From contig JBCCBB010000109.1 of the NCBI GenBank assembly GCA_039814545.1, positions 1 through 8,828 of the forward strand: a stretch of 8,828 nucleotides of DNA, in the 5' to 3' direction. The translations under genes and the position numbers were made by a program. The stretch's first letter is position 1. Each line of letters starts with the position of its first letter. Source of the DNA: CALBPI01 sp039814545. GTDB lineage: Bacteria; Pseudomonadota; Gammaproteobacteria; Steroidobacterales; Woeseiaceae. Below are positions 1-5,651 of this stretch, piece by piece. Under the pieces are notes generated by a model that did not search any database, was not told the DNA's origin, and worked only from the letters and a program-made list of their open reading frames with translations.

Positions 1-1
1 G

Positions 2-775
2 GTACTCGCCGAGTACAACATGACCAAGGAGCGCTACACGATTGGGCGCCTCCCGGACAACGATGTACGCATCGACAATCCGTCGGTCAGCGGGCACCAC
101 TGCCTGATCATCAACATCCTCAACGACTCGTTCCTTGAGGACCTGAACAGCACCAACGGCACCTACGTGGGCGGCAAGCTCATCAAAAAGCACGCGCTGC
201 AGAACGGTGACACGATCACGATCGGTCACCATCAGCTGCGCTACGTGGACAGCCAGGCCGCAGACCCCGAGCAGGAAGAGTTCGAGAAGACCATGGTCAT
301 CTCGCAGACCCGACCCGACCCGGCCAAAATCCAGGCGGCAGCCGAGGCGCTCGAGCGCGCCGCAGGCGGCAGTGACAACGTCAAGGGCGACGATGACGCC
401 GACGATGCCGAAGATGTGGCGCAGGCCACCTCGGCCGTCGACTCGACGTCAGCCGTCGATGCCACCTCGGCCATCACTGAAGCCATCGACAAGCCTTCCG
501 CCCTGCCGACGGCCAAGCTGCAGGTGCTCTCGGGCAACTTCGCAGGCCGTGAGCTGGAACTGCAGAAAGCGCTGACCACACTAGGCCGCCCCGGTGTCCA
601 GGTGGCGGCCATCACGCGTCGCTCGGAAGGCTTTTTCATTGTTCACGTCGAGAGTGGCGAAGGCCACAAGGCGCCCAAGGTCAACGGCGATGAGCTGTCG
701 GGCCAGGCGCGCAAACTCGAAGACAATGACGTCGTCGAGCTCGCTGGCGTGAAAATGGGCTTCTACCGCACCTGA
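2..775 (+). CDS. Two-FHA-domain signalling protein (5' partial)
   Basis: This is probably a cytoplasmic adaptor that binds phosphothreonine peptides; no signal peptide or membrane segment is visible. The reading frame is open to the window edge. The residues before the ATG at 20 (VLAEYN) continue the first beta strand expected of an FHA domain, so the start probably lies upstream. Numbering from that ATG, FHA domain 1 spans about residues 1-77, with G9-R10, S24 and H27 of the SxxH motif, and N46-G47-T48. A linker (about 78-163) is acidic and Ala-rich; it contains an EKTMVISQT segment and three TSAV/I units. FHA domain 2 (about 165-251) keeps LGRPG, VNG and the closing strand but shows no SxxH motif, so it may not bind phosphothreonine. 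The gene converges on alr. No kinase or phosphatase gene is visible, so its pathway is unknown. The FHA assignment is firm; the role is inferred. Confidence 0.88.
   Translation, partial: VLAEYNMTKERYTIGRLPDNDVRIDNPSVSGHHCLIINILNDSFLEDLNSTNGTYVGGKLIKKHALQNGDTITIGHHQLRYVDSQAADPEQEEFEKTMVISQTRPDPAKIQAAAEALERAAGGSDNVKGDDDADDAEDVAQATSAVDSTSAVDATSAITEAIDKPSALPTAKLQVLSGNFAGRELELQKALTTLGRPGVQVAAITRRSEGFFIVHVESGEGHKAPKVNGDELSGQARKLEDNDVVELAGVKMGFYRT
428..475 (+). repeat. Triple six-residue TSAV/I repeat in FHA linker
   Basis: Three tandem units with a period of six codons read TSAVDS, TSAVDA, TSAITE inside the linker between the two FHA domains. At the DNA level gccgtcga recurs 18 bases apart and gccacctcggcc recurs 36 bases apart (425-436 and 461-472). 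The linker is low-complexity and probably flexible. The units are rich in Thr and Ser, which could be phosphorylated, but that is inference. Confidence 0.6.
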
Positions 776-784
776 GGCCCTGCC

Positions 785-804
785 CCGGCGGCATTGGCCG
801 CCGG
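785..804. terminator. GC-rich inverted repeat between convergent genes
   Basis: A perfect 8-bp stem (CCGGCGGC with GCCGCCGG) encloses the 4-base loop ATTG. It lies in the 38-bp gap between the stop of the FHA gene and the stop of alr, where a shared bidirectional terminator is expected. No T-tract follows on either strand, so it is not a classical intrinsic terminator. It may instead block read-through together with Rho or protect the 3' ends of both mRNAs. Confidence 0.5.
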
Positions 805-813
805 CAACGCGAC

Positions 814-1911
814 CTAGAGGTAGACGCGCGTGACGCGCTCGCTGACGCGCGTCACAAGCTCGTAGGCGATTGTGTCGCACGCCTGGGCGATCGTCTCCGC
901 CGACAAATCTGCACCCCAGAGTCGGACCGTACTGCCCACGCGCGCGTCGGGTACGTGCGTGACGTCGATAGCCAGCATGTCCATGGACACGCGTCCCGCG
1001 ATCCTGGCGGCCTGGCCGTCCACGAGCACGGGTGTACCGTCAGGCATGCGCCTGGGATAACCGTCGCCATACCCTGCGGCGGCGATTCCGATGCGCATGG
1101 GGCCCGTCGCGGTGTAGCGCCCGCCGTAGCCCACGCGGTCCCCGGCCACGAGGTCTCGAACCGCGATCAGCCGCGTCTCGAAGTCCATGACGGGCTTGAG
1201 ACCCAGCGACTCTGCAGCGACGCCCCCGAACGGCGAAATGCCGTACAGCGCCACACCGGGACGAATCCAATCGCTCGCCGGCGGCGCATCATCGCCGAGC
1301 GCCTCTGCGCGTAGCGCGGCCGGCGAATTCGCCAGGCTCACAGCACCCTCGAAGCGCGCGAGCCGCGATTCCAGCCGCTCGCGCTGTGCCGCAAGCTGCG
1401 TGCCGTCCTCGGCGTCGGCACTCGCGTAGTGGCTCATGAGGCGCAGTTCGGCCACCTGCGGCAACGCGCGCAGCGTGCGTTCCGCATCATCCAGTGCCGC
1501 CATTGGAAAGCCCAGCCGGTTCATGCCCGTATCGACCTTGAGCCACACGGTGAAGCGCGCATCGGCACGGTGCGCAGCCAGCAGCGCGATCTGCTCCCGC
1601 GTATGCACGACCAGCTCGCAGCCCAGCGCATCTGCCGTCACCATGCCCGGCGCGTCGAACACGCCCTCGAGCAACACGATGTCGGTATCGACGCCTGCCG
1701 CCCGCAACGTCTCGGCCTCCTCAGGCCGCGCCACGGCCAGGCTGTCAGCATCGGACAGCGCACGCGCCACCTCGACGAGCCCGTGACCATAGGCGTTGGC
1801 CTTGACCATGGCCATGACACGCGCACCGGATCGTGCGGCGCGGACGACACTCAGGTTGTGACGGAGGTGGTCGCGGTGGATGACCGCGCTGGCCGCAAAG
1901 CTCACGGACAC
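814..1911 (-). CDS. alr: Alanine racemase (PLP-dependent)
   Basis: The enzyme interconverts L- and D-alanine in the cytoplasm and supplies D-Ala for peptidoglycan precursors. The 365-residue length is normal for the family. The PLP lysine is K37 in AMVKANAYGHG near the N-terminus. The second catalytic base is the tyrosine of VGYGGRY (about Y262), followed by the AAGYGDGYPR segment and VSMDMLAIDVT of the C-terminal beta domain. The start is a GTG at 1911-1909 with a short purine-rich stretch (GGCGG) just upstream. A second in-frame GTG two codons later would give better Shine-Dalgarno spacing and cannot be excluded. An ATG at 1913-1911 is in another frame. The gene begins 10 bp after the dnaB stop and is probably cotranscribed with it. 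The catabolic paralog dadX is possible by homology, but the dnaB-alr order supports the biosynthetic gene. Confidence 0.95.
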   Translation of the reverse strand: MSVSFAASAVIHRDHLRHNLSVVRAARSGARVMAMVKANAYGHGLVEVARALSDADSLAVARPEEAETLRAAGVDTDIVLLEGVFDAPGMVTADALGCELVVHTREQIALLAAHRADARFTVWLKVDTGMNRLGFPMAALDDAERTLRALPQVAELRLMSHYASADAEDGTQLAAQRERLESRLARFEGAVSLANSPAALRAEALGDDAPPASDWIRPGVALYGISPFGGVAAESLGLKPVMDFETRLIAVRDLVAGDRVGYGGRYTATGPMRIGIAAAGYGDGYPRRMPDGTPVLVDGQAARIAGRVSMDMLAIDVTHVPDARVGSTVRLWGADLSAETIAQACDTIAYELVTRVSERVTRVYL

Positions 1912-1921
1912 ATCCGCCGGC

Positions 1922-3310
1922 TCAGAACGCGCCGACGTCCTGCCCGTAGGCGTCGGGCACCCAGTTCTCGAACTTGGTGTACTTGCCGACGAAGGTCAGC
2001 GGGAACTCGCCGATCGGCCCGTTACGCTGCTTGGCAACAATGATGTCGGCCACGCCCTTGCGCACGGTCTCTTTATCGTAGACCTCTTCGCGGTAGATGA
2101 AGCAGATGAGGTCGGCGTCCTGTTCGATGGCGCCCGACTCGCGCAGATCGCTCATGACCGGCTTCTTGTCCGTGCGCTGCTCCACGGAGCGATTCAGCTG
2201 CGATAGCGCGATCACGGGCACCTCGAGCTCTCGGGCAAGCGCCTTCAGCGAGCGTGAAATCTCCGAGATCTCTGTGGTGCGGTTCTCAGCCGTACCGGGG
2301 ACCTGCATGAGCTGCAGGTAGTCGACAACAATGAGGCCCAAGCCATGTTCGCGCTTAAGCCGCCGGGCACGCGCACGAACTTCCGTGGGCGACATCGCCG
2401 GCGTGTCGTCGATAAAGATGGGCGCATCAGACATGAGCTGCACGGCCGTGTTGATGCGGTCCCAGTCTTCCTGCGGGAACTGGCCCGTGCGCAGGTGTGA
2501 CTGATCAACACGCCCCAGCGAGGAAATCATGCGGAAGGCCAGCTGCTCCGAGCTCATCTCCATGGAGTAGATGGCCGTCGGCTGGCGGCTGCCGATAGCC
2601 GCCGCCTCGGCGATATTGACAGCAAACGTGGTCTTGCCCATCGAGGGGCGGCCCGCAACGATGACCAGATCACCGGGCTGCAAGCCAGCAGTCATCTTGT
2701 CGAACTCGGTCCAGCCCGTCGACAGCCCCGTGATGTCGCCACCGCTTCTGTGGCGCTCGTCGAGCTGGTCGATGACACCCGGCAGGATACTCTTAACCGC
2801 GGCGAATCCGCCCTTGCGCGAACCCGCTTCAGCAATCTCGAAGACCAGGCGCTCCGCCTCGTCGAGCAGCTCGACGGCACGCCGGCCCTCAGGCTCGAAC
2901 GCGGCGCCCGCAATCTGGTTGCCGGCCCCGATGAGGTTTCGGAGAATCGACCGCTCGCGCAGAATCTGCGCGTAGGCGAACACGTTGGCCGCCGTCGGCG
3001 TGTCGTTGGCCAGCATGGCCAGGTAGTCGAGCCCGCCACATTCGGCGAGATTGCCCTGGTTTTCCAGGTGCTCGGAGAGCGTGACCACGTCGCAGGGCTG
3101 GCGCCGCTCGATGAGCGCGCCGATGCCCGCGAAGATGAGACGGTGGTCGGGGCGGTAGAAATCTTCCGCTGTGAGCGTGTCAGCGACCTTATCCCACGAC
3201 TGGTTGTCGAGCATGAGCCCGCCGAGCACGGACTGCTCGGCCTCGATCGAGTGTGGCGGCACGCGCAAGGCGTGCTCGTCACGTTCGCTGAGCTCTACGG
3301 CGTTGACCAT
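1922..3310 (-). CDS. dnaB: Replicative DNA helicase DnaB
   Basis: This hexameric, ATP-driven 5'-3' helicase unwinds DNA ahead of the replisome and recruits primase. The 462-residue protein has the N-terminal DnaB domain, beginning at PPHSIEAEQSVLGGLMLDN (about residues 18-36), a linker, and a RecA-like motor domain from about residue 190. Walker A is GRPSMGKT (220-227). The catalytic glutamate region is YSMEMS (about 248-253). Walker B is LIVVDYLQLM (326-335). The region DLRESGAIEQDADLICFIYR (388-407) and the AKQRNGPIG segment (426-434) carry conserved C-terminal motifs. No intein interrupts the motor domain. The ATG at 3310 lies 22 bp after the rplI stop and has no clear Shine-Dalgarno; the gap is mostly a hairpin. 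It is probably the penultimate gene of the rpsF-alr transcript, although a promoter of its own is not ruled out. Confidence 0.97.
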   Translation of the reverse strand: MVNAVELSERDEHALRVPPHSIEAEQSVLGGLMLDNQSWDKVADTLTAEDFYRPDHRLIFAGIGALIERRQPCDVVTLSEHLENQGNLAECGGLDYLAMLANDTPTAANVFAYAQILRERSILRNLIGAGNQIAGAAFEPEGRRAVELLDEAERLVFEIAEAGSRKGGFAAVKSILPGVIDQLDERHRSGGDITGLSTGWTEFDKMTAGLQPGDLVIVAGRPSMGKTTFAVNIAEAAAIGSRQPTAIYSMEMSSEQLAFRMISSLGRVDQSHLRTGQFPQEDWDRINTAVQLMSDAPIFIDDTPAMSPTEVRARARRLKREHGLGLIVVDYLQLMQVPGTAENRTTEISEISRSLKALARELEVPVIALSQLNRSVEQRTDKKPVMSDLRESGAIEQDADLICFIYREEVYDKETVRKGVADIIVAKQRNGPIGEFPLTFVGKYTKFENWVPDAYGQDVGAF

Positions 3311-3315
3311 CCCCA

Positions 3316-3334
3316 GACCGGGTCGAGCCCGATC
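3316..3334 (-). other. Hairpin across the rplI stop and rplI-dnaB gap
   Basis: In the transcript GATCGGG pairs with CCCGGTC (seven pairs, one of them G-U) around a 5-base loop. The 5' arm begins in the rplI stop codon and the 3' arm ends five bases before the dnaB ATG. No T-tract follows. It could weaken dnaB translation, act as a partial terminator or mark an mRNA cleavage boundary between ribosomal and replication genes; which of these is unknown. Confidence 0.45.
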
Positions 3335-3788
3335 AGCCCTCCTGGGCGACGACGACCACGGTGGCCGTCACGTCGACGTCGGCGTGCAGGTGCAGGCCAA
3401 TCTCGTGCTCACCCGTTTCGCGGAACGCACCTTCGTCCGTCAGGCGGATTTCGGAGCGCTCAATGGGCAGGTCGGCGTTATTGAACGCCTCCGCGATGTC
3501 GATCGTGCCGATCGAGCCAAACAGCTTGCCTTCCGAACCGACCAGGGCCGGGATTTCCACACGGGCACCTTCGAGCGTCTCGGCGCGCGACTTAGCCGCA
3601 GCCAGCTCTTCGGCGGCCTTGGCTTCCAGTTCCGCGCGGCGCGCTTCGAACTCAGCCAGGTTAGCCGGTGTGGCCAGCGTGGCTTTACCCTGCGGTAGCA
3701 GGAAATTGCGGCCGTAGCCCGGCTTGACGGTGACCTTGTCACCGATGCCGCCCAGGTTCTCGACCTTTTCGAGCAGAATGACTTCCAT
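3333..3788 (-). CDS. rplI: 50S ribosomal protein L9
   Basis: L9 binds 23S rRNA at the base of the L1 stalk and helps maintain reading frame. The 151 residues match the usual size of about 149. The N-terminal RNA-binding domain carries the family signature GDKVTVKPGYGRNFLLPQGKA-like segment (about residues 16-36). A long charged, Ala/Glu-rich helix follows (about 41-75). The C-terminal domain (about 78-149) includes GKLFGSIGTIDIAEA. The ATG start at 3788 has a good Shine-Dalgarno, AGAGGAA at 3801-3795, six bases upstream. It is the last ribosomal protein gene of the operon and follows the membrane protein gene by 32 bp. A small stable hairpin lies directly 5' of its Shine-Dalgarno. Confidence 0.97.
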   Translation of the reverse strand: MEVILLEKVENLGGIGDKVTVKPGYGRNFLLPQGKATLATPANLAEFEARRAELEAKAAEELAAAKSRAETLEGARVEIPALVGSEGKLFGSIGTIDIAEAFNNADLPIERSEIRLTDEGAFRETGEHEIGLHLHADVDVTATVVVVAQEG

Positions 3789-3802
3789 CGTTTATTCCTC
3801 TC

Positions 3803-3814
3803 GCGCCGTAGCGC
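3803..3814 (-). other. cUACGg tetraloop hairpin next to rplI RBS
   Basis: In the transcript GCGC-UACG-GCGC forms a 4-bp stem closed by the C(UACG)G tetraloop, one of the most stable RNA loops known. Its 3' arm ends one base before the AGAGGAA Shine-Dalgarno of rplI. It might keep the ribosome-binding site free of longer structures or mark an mRNA 5' end after cleavage. A stem this short could arise by chance in GC-rich DNA. Confidence 0.4.
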
Positions 3815-3820
3815 TTTTCT

Positions 3821-4744
3821 TCAGCGCGTCTGCCCCGGGGGAGAGACGCGAACCATATTAAACCAGGCGTCGACGTAACCCGCGACGCAAACGAGCAACA
3901 CCGCAAACGGGTTGCCCAGCAACGTGGTGCTCAGAACGCCGTAAAACACGACGAGTGACCACTCCGGCCAACCAAAGCGCTCGCGCAACCAGTGCATCAG
4001 CGCACAACCGTGCAGCCCGAACGCGAGCAGCAGCACAATGGCGGCGTTGGCGCCCGGCACCCAGCCCGCGAACGAGCCGATCACGGCCAACAGCACCAGT
4101 GTCGCTGCCAGCGCACGACCCAGATTCAGGTCGCGAAACCGGCCAAAGCGCGCCTGGCCCTTATCGGCACCGTGATCCCAAAGGGCGTAGCCACCCAGGA
4201 TCGCAATGGCCAACGCGACGAAGGCCCAACCTGCTGCAACACCGGACATGTACTGCGCAATGAGCGTCACACCCTCGCTGACCTCCTGGTCGCTGAGCTG
4301 AGACAACTGCGTCCCGCTCTCGCGTGCTGAGGCCAGCAGGAATTCGATCGCGCTCGTCCAATAAGCGGGCACATCGTCAACGACCACGTAGAAGGCCGCC
4401 AGCACGCCGACAACAACCAACAACGAGGCCTGCAGCGTAAGCGTCAGCGAACCACCGCGGCCGAGCACCGTTGCCATGAGCATGGCTAGTGCCAGCGACA
4501 CGCCGGCTGACACGAGATACACGAGCGCAATCGGATCAGGATTGGCGAGCATCTGAATCGCACCGACGATGCCCCAGCCACCCGCGATCCACGGCAATGC
4601 CACCAGCGGACCAAACTGCAGCACGCCCGCCACGGCGACCATCGGTGCCACGAAATTGAGCAGCGGCACGATGAGCAGAAACGCCACGGCAATGGTGAGC
4701 CGGTGACGTGACTGCAGCACCCAGATGGCGAGCTGCTTCAACAT
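3821..4744 (-). CDS. DUF2232/YybS-like multi-pass membrane protein
   Basis: This is a 307-residue inner-membrane protein of unknown function. Hydrophobic segments lie at about residues 17-53, 55-66, 73-95, 104-123, 162-187, 209-228, 233-251 and 264-294, suggesting eight or nine membrane passes. A polar loop rich in Ser, Gln and Glu (about 140-160) interrupts them. The GLHGCALMHWL segment (243-253) and a C-terminal GYVDAWFNMVRV segment (289-300) look like the DUF2232 family; I recognise these by eye. A gene of this type sits between rpsR and rplI in Pseudomonas and other gammaproteobacteria, and the same position here supports the call. The ATG lies 28 bp after the rpsR stop. No Shine-Dalgarno is visible and a 7-bp hairpin fills much of the gap, so expression is probably far below that of the ribosomal proteins around it. 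Confidence 0.78.
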   Translation of the reverse strand: MLKQLAIWVLQSRHRLTIAVAFLLIVPLLNFVAPMVAVAGVLQFGPLVALPWIAGGWGIVGAIQMLANPDPIALVYLVSAGVSLALAMLMATVLGRGGSLTLTLQASLLVVVGVLAAFYVVVDDVPAYWTSAIEFLLASARESGTQLSQLSDQEVSEGVTLIAQYMSGVAAGWAFVALAIAILGGYALWDHGADKGQARFGRFRDLNLGRALAATLVLLAVIGSFAGWVPGANAAIVLLLAFGLHGCALMHWLRERFGWPEWSLVVFYGVLSTTLLGNPFAVLLVCVAGYVDAWFNMVRVSPPGQTR

Positions 4745-4753
4745 GGGCCGATG

Positions 4754-4770
4754 GCGTCGCGGCGCGACGC
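4754..4770 (-). other. 7-bp hairpin in the rpsR to membrane-protein gap
   Basis: In the transcript GCGTCGC pairs perfectly with GCGACGC around a 3-base loop. It occupies most of the 28-bp gap after rpsR and ends nine bases before the next ATG. No T-tract follows. It could shield the 3' end of the abundant rpsF-rpsR message and lower expression of the membrane protein gene, whose start lacks a Shine-Dalgarno. Confidence 0.5.
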
Positions 4771-4772
4771 GA

Positions 4773-4997
4773 TCAGTGACGGTCGGTGTAGGGCAGCAGC
4801 GCCAGGTAACGCGCGCGCTTCACCGCGGTCGCGAGCTGACGCTGGTAGCGCGCCTTTGTGCCCGTAATGCGGCTCGGTACGATCTTGCCCGTTTCCGTGA
4901 TGTAAGCCTTGAGCAGGTTTAGATCCTTGTAGTCGATCTGTTCGATGCCCTCGGCGGTGAAACGGCAGTACTTGCGACGACGTGAGTAACGGCTCAT
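4773..4997 (-). CDS. rpsR: 30S ribosomal protein S18
   Basis: S18 binds 16S rRNA as a heterodimer with S6 in the platform of the small subunit. The 74 residues match the family length. The body from about residue 20 to 70 carries the family signature: IDYKDLNLLKAYITETGKI, then PSRITGTKARYQRQL and AVKRARYLALLPY. The basic N-terminus holds one cysteine in KYCRF. The ATG overlaps the rpsF stop by four bases (ATGA), and a strong GAGGAGG Shine-Dalgarno lies within the end of rpsF. Translational coupling should therefore keep S6 and S18 equimolar. Confidence 0.97.
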   Translation of the reverse strand: MSRYSRRRKYCRFTAEGIEQIDYKDLNLLKAYITETGKIVPSRITGTKARYQRQLATAVKRARYLALLPYTDRH

Positions 4998-5512
4998 GCG
5001 CTGGCCTCCTCGGTTTCGGTTCCTTCAGCGGCGGGCGCGTCTTCTGCAGGTGCTTCATCTGCAGGGGCTGCTTCAGCGGCTGCTTCTGCAGGCGCTTCGC
5101 CTTCACCCTGCTCTGCGTCGCGGGCGCGCGCCTCGGCAGCAGCTTTCGCTTCACGGCGGCGTGCTGTCTCGCGCTCTTTGGCTTTTTCGTCTTCAACAGC
5201 CTTGGCCATGGGCGAGGCTTCGCTGACGGCGTCGTCGACGCGCATGATCAGATGACGGAGAACGGCGTCGTTGAACTTGAACGCGCCTTTGATCTCGTCG
5301 ATCGTCGGCTGGTCGCATTCGACGTTCATGAGCAGGTAGTGCGCCTTGTGCACCTTGTTGATGCTGTGCGCGAGCTGGCGACGGCCCCAATCTTCCTGGC
5401 GGTGGACCGCGCCACCGGCGTCGGCGATGAGCTTGCCGTAGCGCTCGACCATGCCGGGCACCTGTTCACTCTGGTCAGGGTGGACCAGAAACACGATTTC
5501 GTAGTGTCTCAA
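4994..5512 (-). CDS. rpsF: 30S ribosomal protein S6, long acidic tail
   Basis: S6 binds 16S rRNA together with S18. The start is a TTG at 5512-5510, because MRHYEIVFLVHPDQ is the normal S6 N-terminus and AAGGAG (5524-5519) lies six bases upstream. The open frame runs 58 codons further up, but that part is leader and promoter DNA and looks unlike S6. The product is 172 residues, longer than the roughly 100-135 common in the family. The core (about 1-98) includes the DWGRRQLAHSINK and KAHYLLMNVE segments. The extension has a basic, helical part (about 103-132, rich in Lys, Arg, Glu and Ala) and an Ala/Glu/Pro-rich acidic tail (about 133-172) ending in EEASA. In E. coli the S6 tail receives extra glutamates from RimK; whether that occurs here is unknown. 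The stop overlaps rpsR. Confidence 0.95.
   Translation of the reverse strand: MRHYEIVFLVHPDQSEQVPGMVERYGKLIADAGGAVHRQEDWGRRQLAHSINKVHKAHYLLMNVECDQPTIDEIKGAFKFNDAVLRHLIMRVDDAVSEASPMAKAVEDEKAKERETARRREAKAAAEARARDAEQGEGEAPAEAAAEAAPADEAPAEDAPAAEGTETEEASA
5044..5092 (-). repeat. CTGCAGG repeats coding the S6 Ala/Glu tail
   Basis: The heptamer ctgcagg recurs at 5044-5050, 5059-5065 and 5086-5092, with offsets of 15 and 27 bases. Both are multiples of three, so the S6 frame is kept. The copies encode Ala-Pro-Ala-Glu and similar units in the C-terminal tail. This suggests the tail can grow or shrink by in-frame repeat changes. Confidence 0.55.
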
Positions 5513-5518
5513 AAGAGG

Positions 5519-5524
5519 CTCCTT
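5519..5524 (-). promoter_or_regulatory. Shine-Dalgarno that fixes the rpsF TTG start
   Basis: The transcript has AAGGAG six bases before TTG. No ATG or GTG lies at a suitable distance, and the residues that follow are the conserved S6 N-terminus. This settles the start at 5512. A hairpin ends eight bases upstream of this site. Confidence 0.85.
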
Positions 5525-5532
5525 ACGGGTTC

Positions 5533-5554
5533 GCCACCCAAAATACGGTGTGGC
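5533..5554 (-). promoter_or_regulatory. Candidate S6:S18-binding leader hairpin
   Basis: In the transcript GCCAC pairs with GTGGC around a 12-base interior containing ACCG, with a further CC/GG pairing possible. The 3' arm ends eight bases before the rpsF Shine-Dalgarno. Published work describes an rpsF leader element in many bacteria in which the S6:S18 complex binds a structure with an unpaired CCG and represses translation. The position and the CCG (5548-5546) fit that element. The 3' arm reads GGTGGCGAA (5538-5530), which also follows ACCG in the 16S rRNA region contacted by S18. The family assignment is by eye and needs a covariance-model search. Confidence 0.5.
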
Positions 5555-5651
5555 AAGGAGTGAGCCTGCAACGCTGCCGCTGACCGCGACGCCGCGTGCA
5601 AACCCCCAGATTGTGTTGAGGTCGCCCGGGCCTGGCCCCGGCGAGTCGCGC

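Noticed and set aside
1429..2043. 204-residue open frame antisense to alr and dnaB
   Set aside because: Arg/His-rich shadow product of GC-rich antisense DNA, with no domain and no initiation signal that I trust.
2641..2670. Possible intein in the DnaB Walker A region, a known insertion site
   Set aside because: The motif GRPSMGKT is continuous and the protein has the normal intein-free length.
2750..3484. 244-residue open frame antisense to dnaB and rplI
   Set aside because: It is the reverse-strand shadow of conserved genes and crosses the dnaB-rplI junction; no ribosome site or recognisable domain.
4738..5196. 152-residue Lys/Arg-rich frame overlapping rpsF and rpsR on the same strand
   Set aside because: It is a frame-shifted reading of the S6 tail and S18; the Lys-rich composition comes from the Ala/Glu codons of the S6 tail.
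5624..5641. Second GC hairpin (CCGGG/CCCGG) in the rpsF leader as an attenuator
   Set aside because: Only a 5-bp stem in very GC-rich sequence with no T-tract; not distinguishable from chance, so not listed as a feature.
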